Source: Ruminiclostridium sufflavum DSM 19573
Lineage (GTDB): Bacteria > Bacillota > Clostridia > Acetivibrionales > DSM-1351
Direction: 5' to 3'
Length of the DNA: 42,901 nucleotides
NCBI RefSeq assembly: GCF_003208175.1
Contig: NZ_QKMR01000028.1
Coordinates: 1 to 42,901 of the forward strand
Positions within the stretch are counted from its first letter, which is position 1; the number at the start of each line of letters is the position of its first letter. This document shows, one piece after another, positions 9,240 to 18,546 of the stretch. The position numbers and the translations under genes are program-made. Under the pieces are notes generated by a model. The model was not told the origin of the DNA. It saw only the letters and a list, made by a program, of their open reading frames with translations, and ran no database searches.

Positions 9240-12161
9240 TTAAACACCTTCATTTTTAAGAGCTTCTTTCAAAATCTTTGCAAAGTATGCATGTTCATGC
9301 CAAAGTGCCATATTCTCGACATGTTCTAACCTTGATATGAAACTTAATACTTCTATCATGATTGGTTTCTTGTACCAGAATTCATTGTTTTCAGAGTAAA
9401 TAGACTTCAAATAACTCCTGCCTTCTACTGTTGATTTTGAATTTGTACATTCATTAATCGCAACCAGCAAATGGCGAACTATTGAGGAACTAAAACCGCC
9501 ATTACCCAGATTTTTCATTTTAAATTCCGACGGTGTCATAAGTCTTGTTGAATTTGCCTTAAACTCTGCAAACATGTCAGCATATTCTTTAACTCCAAAC
9601 CCTCTTGCAAGTTCTTGATAGGAGCTTATTTGATAATTACCATTCATCTCAATCTCAAGCCCTCTAATAAAAAATCTTTCATCAGGAGTTAAATCTTTCC
9701 AATGTATCTTATCAAACCCTTCTGGGATTAAATAGTCATAAGCTATTTTTACAGCTTTATTGATAAGAGCTTCAATTGGATTTTCCTGCGTGCTATTCCT
9801 TGGTTGACTCAGCCAATAATGGACATCTATACCTTCAATTTCTTTATATGCAGTTAAAACCTTAAGCGATGAAGCATATGAAGCCAATAAATAATCTGCA
9901 TCCGTAAAGTCTGGGTCATCTTTATTATCTAAATCATGCATTGAATCAATGATTTTTTCAACTTCATACTTGATTTCATCGTAAAGTTCATCCTGGAATA
10001 CTATCTCATTTGAAATTTGCTTTTTCAGTGTTAAAAGCACAGTCCCTTTTACATAGTTTCCTTGCTTTAAACCCGAAGCTTCTGTCTCAGTTGCTATATT
10101 CCATGCTGACACTACCCTAAGTCCAGCCGACCACAAAATCATAGCAAGCTCAGACCATACCTTTACATCCTGGTGAGTAAACATGACAACTTGTGTGCCA
10201 TTATCGGGCATGTGATTTTTAAGGCTCTTATATACCTCAATCATGCTTTCGTTGAAGGATTGCCCAGTCCCTTTGACTGCCAATACACGCTTAGAATCTG
10301 TATACCATTCTGGAAAAGCTTTTTCAATAAGTCCTTTATCCCATGATAGGAAGAACTCTGTAAGCTCATGATAATTAACTGCATCCGCATATGGTGGGTC
10401 TGTAATCCATATGTCCGCAATATTATTTATTATTCTTGCATCAAATAAATCTATATTAGCCTTACTCATTATTTTTGTATTATTAATATTAAAAAACCAA
10501 GATGTTGTTGTCGTACTAACTCCTCTTGAAGGAAAATTAAAAATCGTATTTAATGCTTGATTGCTAAAAGTCTGTGCTATTTTTTCGCTTGCTGGTGCTG
10601 AATCCCATCGTGCCAGTTTTGAGTCCCAATCACAAATCTTATTTATACCTAATAATCCCATTACTAGTTCGTAATTATTCTTCGCATACTTATCAGTTTT
10701 TTGCATAAACAACCCATGTATTAGCAACTGCCTTGGGTTAAACAATTGATGCCAATAATTCCATCCTCTTGTCCTTATTGGCTCGTCAGTCTTTTCTCCC
10801 GATTCAATTATTGCAGAAGGAATATATCCTTTTTCTTGCCATTCTGTAAATACATCAGTTAATAGCTCAACAACTTTATTCTCCCGCTCTATATCCTTTA
10901 TTGAAGGTGATGCATAATACCTTTTTGTCTTTTCATTACCCTTTTCGTCTATATAAATCTCAACATATCTTATTGCATAGAGTCGCTCTTGAAATACATC
11001 ATTTCCTCTTGGAACAAACTCATGTTTCTCCCATTTTCTGAGTCCAAAAATAGTGTTTCCTTCTGAATCCCTTCTATCTCCTCTGATAGAAGACATTGGA
11101 GTTTCCATTTTACAATGTGGACAGTAAAGCTTACCCTTTCTAAAGGTAATATTATTATTAGCTTCTTGAAACTGTTCTTTGTTTGCCCCTTGTACAACTT
11201 CCATATTAAAGCCATCTATATTATTATCTTTTAGAATAACTACTGTTTTAGTCCCCTGTCCAATAATCCACGATGGAGCTAACGGTACTTTGTGTCCGCA
11301 TTCAGGGCATCGAACCTCATTACAATAAAGGTAAGAATCTGCCCTGTGACCTTTCTCATTGTGTTCAATTCCCCAAGATATAACCTGCTTATTTACATCA
11401 TGATAGACCTTTTTCTGGAACTCTCTAAGCTTTTCAACCTCATCATCCGATGCCCCTGCAATGTTAAGTGATGCCCATGTTAGTAGTGATGCTACAGGAT
11501 TTAAGTCAGAGGCATAGACATCAGCACCGATTCTCGCTGATTCAAACGGAATTGAACCCCCTCCCGCAAAACAATCACCAACTCTTGGATTATGTCCATA
11601 TCTCTTCGCACCAAGTTCTTTAACCAATTCTTCAAGAGAAAATGCATTAGTTTTTAGGTGTGAATTGATTTCTTCCCATATTTCCTTACTTTCAATTATT
11701 ACATGCTCAGGTCGCTCACAAAGCACTAACTTTTCATCATATGACAAACGGTTAAAAACCAACTTTTGAAGATATTCTTTATCTTCCTTATTTAGCCCCG
11801 AGATATATTTAGGTTTATCCAAAGTAGATTCAGAATCAAAGTACTGTTTTCTTTCTTTGGTATTTAAATGACTGTATATATCTTTAGTGCTTATAGCTTT
11901 TGATTTTCTGCTCCAGAGACCCTCATTATCCATTGTAAGAATTTTCAGAAATATGTCTTTGTCTTTAACAGTGTCCTCTGAAACAGGCATTAGAATACCA
12001 AGTAGTGTAGCTCTTACAAGAATAAGTGGCTTACGCCCCCACCATTTTCCTAATCCTGTTAAGGTTTGACCCAAATTAGCTTTTCTTTCTTTATAACTCT
12101 CTTTTGATATTTTGGACACAGGAAACTGTATCTCTATAAATGATTTTGTAAAATCTAACAT
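9240..12161 (-). CDS. DUF1156 DNA methyltransferase (anti-phage associated)
   Basis: 973 residues. The N-terminus has the DUF1156 hallmark GLGKWWGRKPL (37-47). The SAM-binding motif I is DCFAGGGSIPFESA (196-209), and the amino-methyltransferase catalytic motif DPPYADAV is near residue 588, so this is an N6-adenine or N4-cytosine methylase. Nearly 390 residues separate the two motifs and include a zinc-ribbon-like pair of Cys clusters (CNEVRCPEC at 280-288 and YCPHC at 346-350), perhaps the target-recognition part. The order motif I, insertion, motif IV is alpha-class-like. It follows the DUF3780 gene by 16 bp with an AAGGGGC site. It likely marks host DNA so that the operon's helicase/nuclease spares it; the recognised sequence is unknown. 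Confidence 0.85.
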   Translation of the reverse strand: MLDFTKSFIEIQFPVSKISKESYKERKANLGQTLTGLGKWWGRKPLILVRATLLGILMPVSEDTVKDKDIFLKILTMDNEGLWSRKSKAISTKDIYSHLNTKERKQYFDSESTLDKPKYISGLNKEDKEYLQKLVFNRLSYDEKLVLCERPEHVIIESKEIWEEINSHLKTNAFSLEELVKELGAKRYGHNPRVGDCFAGGGSIPFESARIGADVYASDLNPVASLLTWASLNIAGASDDEVEKLREFQKKVYHDVNKQVISWGIEHNEKGHRADSYLYCNEVRCPECGHKVPLAPSWIIGQGTKTVVILKDNNIDGFNMEVVQGANKEQFQEANNNITFRKGKLYCPHCKMETPMSSIRGDRRDSEGNTIFGLRKWEKHEFVPRGNDVFQERLYAIRYVEIYIDEKGNEKTKRYYASPSIKDIERENKVVELLTDVFTEWQEKGYIPSAIIESGEKTDEPIRTRGWNYWHQLFNPRQLLIHGLFMQKTDKYAKNNYELVMGLLGINKICDWDSKLARWDSAPASEKIAQTFSNQALNTIFNFPSRGVSTTTTSWFFNINNTKIMSKANIDLFDARIINNIADIWITDPPYADAVNYHELTEFFLSWDKGLIEKAFPEWYTDSKRVLAVKGTGQSFNESMIEVYKSLKNHMPDNGTQVVMFTHQDVKVWSELAMILWSAGLRVVSAWNIATETEASGLKQGNYVKGTVLLTLKKQISNEIVFQDELYDEIKYEVEKIIDSMHDLDNKDDPDFTDADYLLASYASSLKVLTAYKEIEGIDVHYWLSQPRNSTQENPIEALINKAVKIAYDYLIPEGFDKIHWKDLTPDERFFIRGLEIEMNGNYQISSYQELARGFGVKEYADMFAEFKANSTRLMTPSEFKMKNLGNGGFSSSIVRHLLVAINECTNSKSTVEGRSYLKSIYSENNEFWYKKPIMIEVLSFISRLEHVENMALWHEHAYFAKILKEALKNEGV

Positions 12162-12177
12162 TTTAAGCCCCTTTTAA

Positions 12178-12732
12178 TTAAAATTGTTTATAAAGAAACT
12201 CAGTAATATTACCCTGTAAGCCTCGCTCATCAACTGGATTTTCTGTTAATGCATATCGAATTGCTTTTCTCCAACCACGCTTGTCTGCGTAATACCCTGT
12301 AGTGGCATTAGCCATTGTAAACAGCCACCATCTTTCTTCCTGACTAAGTCCGAGCCAATTCTTAATCGCTGTGCTTATAAGTTTTGGGTCAGAATCCTCA
12401 ATTGCCCAAAGAAGAAGAATCATTTCTTTCCCTAAAAGACGTTCAATTGGTATATCACCAATTTTAAACTTTCCCACTATTGTATTCGTTGCACTTAATC
12501 TCCTGTTAAATTCTTTTTCTATCACATCTTTTACTGAATCCCATTTTTCCTTATTAATAACAACTTTAAGGTTTTTCTCTATAATATCCGACTGTTGTTC
12601 ATCAGAATTATCCCATTCAAATCTTTCATAAATATAAACTTCATTATTTTTGCTTCTGGAAATTCTCGCCAAAAAGTGATGTTTTGTTTCGTCAGGTATA
12701 TATCCAAATCCTATAGCTTGATTTTTGGCCAT
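12178..12732 (-). CDS. DUF3780 protein of the methylation/defence operon
   Basis: 184 residues with no enzymatic motif I can identify. The conserved-looking C-terminal stretch EERWWLFTMANATTG followed by KRGWRKAIRYAL and the constant placement between DUF499 and DUF1156 genes identify DUF3780. AAGGAGG lies six bases upstream of the ATG and overlaps the DUF499 stop region, so translation is probably coupled. It may be a structural or specificity subunit of a complex with the ATPase and methylase; that is inference from gene order only. Confidence 0.75.
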   Translation of the reverse strand: MAKNQAIGFGYIPDETKHHFLARISRSKNNEVYIYERFEWDNSDEQQSDIIEKNLKVVINKEKWDSVKDVIEKEFNRRLSATNTIVGKFKIGDIPIERLLGKEMILLLWAIEDSDPKLISTAIKNWLGLSQEERWWLFTMANATTGYYADKRGWRKAIRYALTENPVDERGLQGNITEFLYKQF

Positions 12733-12743
12733 TTGTTACCTCC

Positions 12744-15700
12744 TTACTGACTAATCTTATTTTTATATGACTCTATGGTAGATTTCTGTTCAGCAACCCA
12801 TTGTTCAAAGGTTTGCCCTGTTTCAAACTTAATATTATTAATTGTAACATTTACTTCGTACTTTTTATCTGAAAAGAAATTGTCAATCAGACTATTAAGC
12901 TCATCTGTTAGCTTATCCACATTTTCTACTTCAAAGTCACCCATATCTAAGCTTAACCAGCCAAATTTCCCCGAGTTTTTTTCTTGTATATTAATACTAA
13001 CACCACTTACTTTCGTATCGAACTTCCTAATGCTTTCAATTAAAGCAAAGGATTCTGTAGTATTGGTAGCGTTAAGAGGCTCATTCAGTTTAACAGGTTT
13101 GTCTTTATCGAGTTCAAATTTCTGTTCCTTAACCTCAATCTGCTTAACTGCTGAATAAATTCCCATTTTTTCATTTACCGCAATGGCTTGAATATACTTA
13201 CTTCCCTTGGGAATTTCAAATGCACCATCATATACTCCACCTACATCTTTTGGATTTGAGCCATCACTTGTATATTTAATAACAACATTTGGTGATGATG
13301 CTTTAAGTTCGATATATTGGCTACCTCCATTATCATAAATTTTGTGCTTTAGTAAAACATCATTAGTCCAATAAAGCAGAGAGCCAGTCGAATTAGTACC
13401 CTTGCTATCAACGCATAAAAATGATAGTTTCAACTCTGTTGTCTTAAAATTATTAATGTCCGCAACTTGCATAGAAGCAATCGTTGCATCATTATTAATC
13501 TCATAATAAACTACATCTCCATTATGAGGTAGAATCTTCAATGTCACTTCGCCAGTATCATCGTCTCTACTAATAACTCTACAACTTACACATGTCTCTG
13601 GTGCTGGCGGTTCTTTATCGAGATAGCCTCCTTCTTCAATCCAAATTTCTTTCTTTAAGGCGTCAGTTTTAAGCTCTTCTAATGCTTTTGGATGGTGCCA
13701 TTCCCATGACGTTGTCGTTGCAACACGTTCCATTAGGTCACTCCATCTCATTCTTTGAACAGTAAATATTCTGACCTCAAATTTTTTTCTAAGGTTATTA
13801 AGATCTACATCTGTTGTGAACTTCATGACTTCAATAAGAACTTTTTTGATTTGTTCTTCTGCATCGAAGTTACTGCTTTTGAATTCCATTTTGAAGTCAC
13901 TCTTCTGAAGACCATCTTTTTTAGGATAGTAAAGCGTGATAAATGTTTCCCTGATACTTGAAAATAGTCTTACGCTTATTTTATCGAAAAGGTCTTTTGC
14001 TTGAATAAGCTGACTATCATTTGCAGGTAATTTTTCTTCATATTCCATTCTCTTAATAATTGATTCAATTGCCTTATATTCTTTTGTAATCTCAATAAGT
14101 TTGTCCATCGTTACACGTTGTCCTGAAAGGAACATTACTCTATTTTTCATTGTTGAGTCATTATAAAACTTCTCAACGTCCGAATGTAATCCTGTATTGC
14201 CAACAACAGGCTCAGTTAAAATCAGTGTAATTTTATCTTTCTTAAGTTCAATCTCTTCAATTGACGGAAATACTAATACTTGTTGGTAACAATCTTCCAT
14301 TTTAGGTTTAAAGCTTGTAGCTAGCATTTCTTTTATTTTTAATTTAGCAACTTCGTATGAATAGGTTTTTGATGTCTCAATTAGCTCAGCATTTACATTC
14401 TGAACACGCTTGAAAAATATTCTGTTTTCTTTATCAGTATATAAATACCATGCTTTTATTTTAAAATCCTCTATGTTTTTCTTGAGGTTTGTTATATCCC
14501 TTCCTGGTTCAGCCATATATCCAATAATTTCATTCATCGAAAGACCAATTGTAGCCCCAGTGACCCTTGCAAGAGATGACATTAATACTAATTTACTTAA
14601 ATCCTGCATATCACTTGTTTTTGTTTCTAAATCCATTAATTCTGACACTGATTTGCCTTGATTTGCTATATCATGTGATATCGCATTGGAAAGTTCAGGT
14701 TTTATACTTTTTACAGCCGTCATCAGTTCATTATCATTCAGATTTATATCAAAAGCATTAATAAGATACCTTTTTTTTGCCATCATATCTTTAGAATAAA
14801 GATTTTTTACCATCATACGAGTAAGTCTGATAAATCCTCTCGTCTGTTGAAATCCTTGGTTCTCTTTAAACCGAGCAAAAATGTCACGAACAGATGGATG
14901 AAAAGGGTATGACGTTAGAATTCCTTTAACTATTTCTTCAGGAGATGCATTTGTTAGTCTCATTTCTTTGGCTTCACTAACTGCATTTCTGAATCCAGAA
15001 GATATTTCTGCAATTTCGTCTTTACTGGCAGTTTTTTCAAATAATCGAGTCCTTAAAATATTGTATAAATCATCTGTGTTAGCTCCTACTGGTTCAATAT
15101 TAATGGCAGAACGTTCAATTTCTCCTTCTAATTCTTTAAATGACTGCTGTAATAGATGAGAACCCTCTTCATATGTTGCCTGTAAGTCCGAAACAACAAG
15201 GCATACGTTATGAAGCTCTGCTTTACCTATAGCATTGAACAGATTAGCTAAGGCGTTGGTAGTAATATCAGCAAGTGTACCAGTTCCTATTTCCACAGCC
15301 TTCGTGTATTGCAAATATGGAGGAAGTTCATCAAGCAATATCAGTGTAGGAACATCACTTTTTAAGAGGTTAATCCATGCGGATTGACCTGGAGCTTTTA
15401 ACGGTGTGTAATAGCTATTAAACAACTCTTCTTTGCCAAGTTGTTTTGCAATTTCACCCCATATCCCATACTGTAAGTCACTTTCTCTACCTGTATATGC
15501 TACTACCCTTATATCCGAGTCAACATTCTTATATTCACCGTTAAGGATTTCTCTTCTAACTTTTTTATCTAATGCAAGTAGACCAAGAGCAACCATATTG
15601 TGTGTTTTACCACCACCCATGGCCTGAGTAAGCTTGACTATCCCACCTGAAGCTTGGCCTCTAAATCTCTTAAATGCTGTATCAAATAAAAGCTTCATGC

Positions 15701-15842
15701 CTTCTGTTATAAAAGTCTCTTCAAAAAAGTGTTTAGCATCAATAGAATTATTTACCAAATTACCAAGGTCCAAGGTATCGTCCCTTTTAGTCTCGTCAAA
15801 AACACTTTCCCTCACTTTACATGCCTGAAATATAGTTTTCAT
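12744..15842 (-). CDS. DUF499 large P-loop ATPase
   Basis: 1,032 residues from the chosen ATG at 15840-15842, which has GGGGAG about eight bases upstream and gives the N-terminus MKTIFQACKVRESVFDE; a frame-extending start 39 bases further up has no such site. Walker A is AMGGGKTHN (74-82) and Walker B TLILLDELPP (166-175). The middle is helical; near residue 870-930 a segment with IKYTSDGSNP, YDGAFEIP and YIQAIAV resembles the beta-sandwich found at chitobiase C-termini. DUF499 ATPases accompany DUF3780/DUF1156 in defence cassettes and play a role comparable to the large ATPase of BREX systems. This is the first gene of the four-gene operon and its promoter should lie in 15843-16440. Confidence 0.8.
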   Translation of the reverse strand: MKTIFQACKVRESVFDETKRDDTLDLGNLVNNSIDAKHFFEETFITEGMKLLFDTAFKRFRGQASGGIVKLTQAMGGGKTHNMVALGLLALDKKVRREILNGEYKNVDSDIRVVAYTGRESDLQYGIWGEIAKQLGKEELFNSYYTPLKAPGQSAWINLLKSDVPTLILLDELPPYLQYTKAVEIGTGTLADITTNALANLFNAIGKAELHNVCLVVSDLQATYEEGSHLLQQSFKELEGEIERSAINIEPVGANTDDLYNILRTRLFEKTASKDEIAEISSGFRNAVSEAKEMRLTNASPEEIVKGILTSYPFHPSVRDIFARFKENQGFQQTRGFIRLTRMMVKNLYSKDMMAKKRYLINAFDINLNDNELMTAVKSIKPELSNAISHDIANQGKSVSELMDLETKTSDMQDLSKLVLMSSLARVTGATIGLSMNEIIGYMAEPGRDITNLKKNIEDFKIKAWYLYTDKENRIFFKRVQNVNAELIETSKTYSYEVAKLKIKEMLATSFKPKMEDCYQQVLVFPSIEEIELKKDKITLILTEPVVGNTGLHSDVEKFYNDSTMKNRVMFLSGQRVTMDKLIEITKEYKAIESIIKRMEYEEKLPANDSQLIQAKDLFDKISVRLFSSIRETFITLYYPKKDGLQKSDFKMEFKSSNFDAEEQIKKVLIEVMKFTTDVDLNNLRKKFEVRIFTVQRMRWSDLMERVATTTSWEWHHPKALEELKTDALKKEIWIEEGGYLDKEPPAPETCVSCRVISRDDDTGEVTLKILPHNGDVVYYEINNDATIASMQVADINNFKTTELKLSFLCVDSKGTNSTGSLLYWTNDVLLKHKIYDNGGSQYIELKASSPNVVIKYTSDGSNPKDVGGVYDGAFEIPKGSKYIQAIAVNEKMGIYSAVKQIEVKEQKFELDKDKPVKLNEPLNATNTTESFALIESIRKFDTKVSGVSINIQEKNSGKFGWLSLDMGDFEVENVDKLTDELNSLIDNFFSDKKYEVNVTINNIKFETGQTFEQWVAEQKSTIESYKNKISQ

Positions 15843-16440
15843 TATGTATTCTCCCCTAGATTCAATATTTTTCCTAAGCAAATATAATCATTTCTTCCCA
15901 ACACTTTGCTGAATAACACCAGTAATTTTATTTTCTTTATATACTTTCATTGTTTTTTATCAAGAACTGCCTCAAATATCCTATAAATGATTGTTCTCCA
16001 TTTCATGATTTCAATAACAATAATCAGAATTAATTTTAATTTTTTACCAAATTTCTTTGATTATTAAAATAAGTCAAACTATGCACCCTTCATTTTTGTG
16101 TCAAAATTGTACAATATTTATTTAAATTATACTCTTTGTATATTTCTTTAACAATATAACTCTGGATATTTGTTCTAATTATGTATATTAAGCTACAAAA
16201 ATACCTTTTAATTTGATGAAAAAAATACTAGTTTTAAAACTCTTATAAAATTACGATCGAGACGGAAAGCAAAACATTGAAATCACTGCGGGATCGGTTT
16301 AGCTCAATGGGAAAGAATACCAAAAAGTAGTAGGGCTCGCGTGAAATACAACACCTTTATGTAGAAGTGGTATGTTTATATGGTTATATCCTATTGAGGG
16401 AGTTAATTTTTGTAAAATTGTTTTAATTTGTGGTAAAACA
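15843..16440. other. Long AT-rich intergenic region upstream of the DUF499 operon
   Basis: About 600 bp without a supported gene. It should hold the promoter for the four-gene operon, but no clear -35/-10 pair stands out in the AT-rich sequence. Around 16289-16320 a less AT-rich patch (GGTTTAGCTCAATGGG) looks like a tRNA D-arm, but no anticodon or T-arm follows. The patch may be the remnant of something imported. Confidence 0.4.
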
Positions 16441-17238
16441 TTACTTGTGTAAAAGTCTCTCCCAGAAGGATTTTTTCTCTTTTACAAGATCACCAATAAC
16501 TCTTCCACTTAGCCAAAACGAACCACTTAGGATTCCACCTTTTATTAATTTTCCTTCTATAATTTCAGGATCTGCAACAACATCAATTTCATCCCCCATG
16601 ACAGTCACTTTAGCCCAAATATATTCTTCATTTGTGTGTCTATTAATACATTTTTCTGTATCTATTATCCTTCCACTAAATATAGCTCGTGCTTCCGGAG
16701 GCACTGTACTTTCTCCATCAGGATGAAATAACCCTGATGGTATAAATGATTCAACAGCAAACTTTATTTCGCTATCTTGAGCATTAAAATACTCCTCTTC
16801 AGACTCAAATCCTTTTATTTCATGAGCAAAAGCAGACAGTTGAATATTTGCTATTTGTGGAAGCTTTATACTGCCATATGTATAAATATCAGGAACATCA
16901 AATACAAGTGGATATCCGTTTGCCCCATCTTCTTCACCATTTGGACTTGTCATTGCATAAAACGCTCCATCAAGGTCAGTATTATCTGGATTTTTTACTT
17001 TCTCACTAATACGCACCCTCATACGTGCTGTTCCCGAAAAATGAGGATTTAGCCCTATGGCTTCATTCTTGTTATTTAGTTGTCCCCAAAGTTCAACTTT
17101 AGAGTCCATACTCCATTTAATATAAGTACCTTTGCTTACTTTAATATGCTCTCCTTTATTAAAGGTCTTTTCAAAGTAAGCCTGAAATTCTTCCTGACTT
17201 TTTAATGGTATTCCTATACTTGAAAAATGACTTGCCAT
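16441..17238 (-). CDS. Conserved hypothetical protein, 265 residues
   Basis: The protein begins MASHFSSIGIPLKSQEEFQA and its first 80 residues resemble the beta-alpha pattern of VOC/glyoxalase-like folds (FSSIGIPL, then KWSMDSKVELWGQLN), with no metal-binding triad that I can identify. The C-terminal 90 residues (ARAIFSGRIIDTE, YIWAKVTVMGDEIDVVADP, GGILSGSFWLSGRV) are beta-rich and OB-like. No signal peptide or membrane segment. GGCAGGTG precedes the ATG. It is the last of three small genes on the minus strand, 600 bp upstream of the defence operon. I do not know its function; the context permits either a regulator or a separate stress or defence protein. Confidence 0.65.
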   Translation of the reverse strand: MASHFSSIGIPLKSQEEFQAYFEKTFNKGEHIKVSKGTYIKWSMDSKVELWGQLNNKNEAIGLNPHFSGTARMRVRISEKVKNPDNTDLDGAFYAMTSPNGEEDGANGYPLVFDVPDIYTYGSIKLPQIANIQLSAFAHEIKGFESEEEYFNAQDSEIKFAVESFIPSGLFHPDGESTVPPEARAIFSGRIIDTEKCINRHTNEEYIWAKVTVMGDEIDVVADPEIIEGKLIKGGILSGSFWLSGRVIGDLVKEKKSFWERLLHK

Positions 17239-17300
17239 TTTTACACCTGCCTTCGCGTATTTAATATAAAATTTTCAAAGTGTCCAATTATTTAGTCAAA

Positions 17301-17603
17301 TTAGCTTTCTATTTTTGTAACTATCTTACAAGGTTTTTTTATAACAGCTCCTTTGTAGAAATAGTTTTCACCTCGATATATGTATTTTCCTCGAGATATC
17401 CATTCAAAAATCTTAAAATCATTTAAAGATTCATTAGATAATTTGTCCTTATTTGTAAGATTATAGCAATAATCACTTGGTATAACACTACCTTCATTTA
17501 CACCATGCCTTACTTTTACCATATTAATAATTTCACTTCTTAAATAGATGGTGCCTGGTTCGCACTCCAAAAAAGTCTCTTTTACTTTTTCAATAATAGT
17601 CAT
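17301..17603 (-). CDS. Small conserved protein with winged-helix-like features
   Basis: 100 residues, no membrane segment. The pattern PGTIYLRSEIINMVKVRHG, then SVIPSDYCYNLTNK, then FEWISRGKYIYRGENYFYKG is a recurring small domain seen alone or fused to restriction-type proteins in Firmicutes. I recognise the pattern but not a proven function. The order helix, conserved SDYCYN turn, beta hairpin suggests nucleic-acid binding. It sits 62 bp upstream of the 265-residue gene on the same strand, and could be part of the same transcript. AGAAGG precedes the start. Confidence 0.55.
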   Translation of the reverse strand: MTIIEKVKETFLECEPGTIYLRSEIINMVKVRHGVNEGSVIPSDYCYNLTNKDKLSNESLNDFKIFEWISRGKYIYRGENYFYKGAVIKKPCKIVTKIES

Positions 17604-17712
17604 ATACCTTCTACCTCATAAAAATATCATTATATCCAATTACTGTTCAACTCACTTAATGAACTTCATCCTTTTTAGGCATATTCGTTATTAGTCCTTA
17701 ATTTACTTTTTA

Positions 17713-18021
17713 TCATTTAAATTTTTCTATAAGTGCAAAAACGTAAGCAGTATTTCTAGATTTTCTGCTAACCTCATGTCTTACTCCATTTTCTCCATTA
17801 GTCCATCGGTCATAGTATGAATATACAAATAAAAAATCTCTCTTTGATATTTGTCTTTGTTTAGAAAGATTGCTTGACGGAGTATGTTTCATTGCCATTC
17901 CCACATATAATTTATCTCTTTCATAAAAAGCTCTAAACCAGAGACCCGTTGTTGTTTGTAATTCAACATCTGAACAAGATATATCAGAAATAATACTATC
18001 CCATAATGCCTCTCCGTTCAT
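17713..18021 (-). CDS. Small hypothetical protein, 102 residues
   Basis: A soluble protein with an N-terminal helix (MNGEALWDSIISDIS), a beta-rich middle (LWFRAFYERDKLYVGMAM) and a C-terminal helix after KSRNTAYVFALIEKF. No catalytic motif is visible. AGGAAGGTG lies seven bases before the ATG, which argues that it is translated. It is the first of three minus-strand genes (with 17301-17603 and 16441-17238). I cannot assign a family; the layout resembles small DNA-binding domains found with restriction genes. Confidence 0.55.
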   Translation of the reverse strand: MNGEALWDSIISDISCSDVELQTTTGLWFRAFYERDKLYVGMAMKHTPSSNLSKQRQISKRDFLFVYSYYDRWTNGENGVRHEVSRKSRNTAYVFALIEKFK

Positions 18022-18231
18022 AATTTACACCTTCCTCAAATATGCTATATATTAAGAGCTATAGCCTCAGTATGCTTACTTAGGTATATATAGTTTATAT
18101 TTACAAATTCTATACAATCCCGCAAAAACCCTTTCCTATTTGCGTATCGAGTATCATTTTGCGTAAAAGTACGACCCCCCTGTACCAAAAAGCATAAAAA
18201 AGTGTGTCCACGGAAACATAAAACACACATC
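18022..18231. other. Gap between the recombinase 3' region and the 102-residue gene
   Basis: About 210 bp. It must hold the promoter of the three small genes. A direct-repeat-like pair GTGTGTCC/GTGTGTTT around the stretch AAAGCATAAAAAAGTG (near 18190-18230) is visible, but I see no gene. A 62-codon frame here has no start site support. Confidence 0.35.
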
Positions 18232-18252
18232 AAAAAAGGGGCTTATCGCCCC
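18232..18252 (-). terminator. Intrinsic terminator at the end of the structured region
   Basis: On the minus strand GGGGC-GATAA-GCCCC is followed by TTTTTT. It would end transcripts coming from the serine recombinase at 18547-19938 and from the hairpin-rich stretch that precedes it. Confidence 0.75.
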
Positions 18253-18425
18253 GAACCTTTGATATCAAGCTACTTCCGTTCTATCAACACGACTGTCTCA
18301 ACGTGCCTTGAGTAGACAAAAATGATGTCGTTTGAACCTGATGGTTCCTTGGCGGAGGAGTATTTTTCTCTAAAAACAGGTTATAATAATTCGCTTTTTC
18401 GAATCTTAACCTCCGCTCTTTATGA
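18253..18425 (-). ncRNA. Hairpin-rich stretch, candidate structured RNA or recombination site
   Basis: Several helices can be drawn: GCGGAGG (18352-18358) with CCTCCGC (18410-18416), enclosing a small ATTCG/CGAAT hairpin; GAACC/GGTTC at 18334-18347; ACGAC (18289-18293) with GTCGT (18327-18331), enclosing TGTC-TCAA/TTGA-GACA. The stretch is richer in GC than its neighbours, has no reading frame, and runs straight into the terminator at 18232-18252 on the minus strand. It could be a non-coding RNA, a structured 3' UTR of the upstream recombinase, or that recombinase's attachment region. It matches no riboswitch family I could recall. Confidence 0.4.
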
Positions 18426-18546
18426 TCAGAAGTATATCATTTCTGTCAGGCACTTTGAAGTGCTGCTACAACTTTACCAGTAAGTAAAAATTGTACGCAA
18501 TAAAACTTTCAAACAAAATGTGGTTTGAGAGCTTTATTCTGAACAA

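Noticed and set aside
16289-16320. tRNA-like D-arm (GGTTTAGCTCAATGGG)
   Set aside because: No anticodon stem, no T-arm (GGTTCRA) and no acceptor pairing follow within 80 bases, so it is not a tRNA.
18045-18233. 62-codon reading frame on the minus strand
   Set aside because: No ribosome binding site, low-complexity composition and overlap with the region that must hold a promoter.
18286-18303. Similarity of GACTGTCTCAACG to a conserved 23S rRNA segment
   Set aside because: Only 13 bases match and the flanking sequence is unrelated to rRNA, so no rRNA fragment is called.
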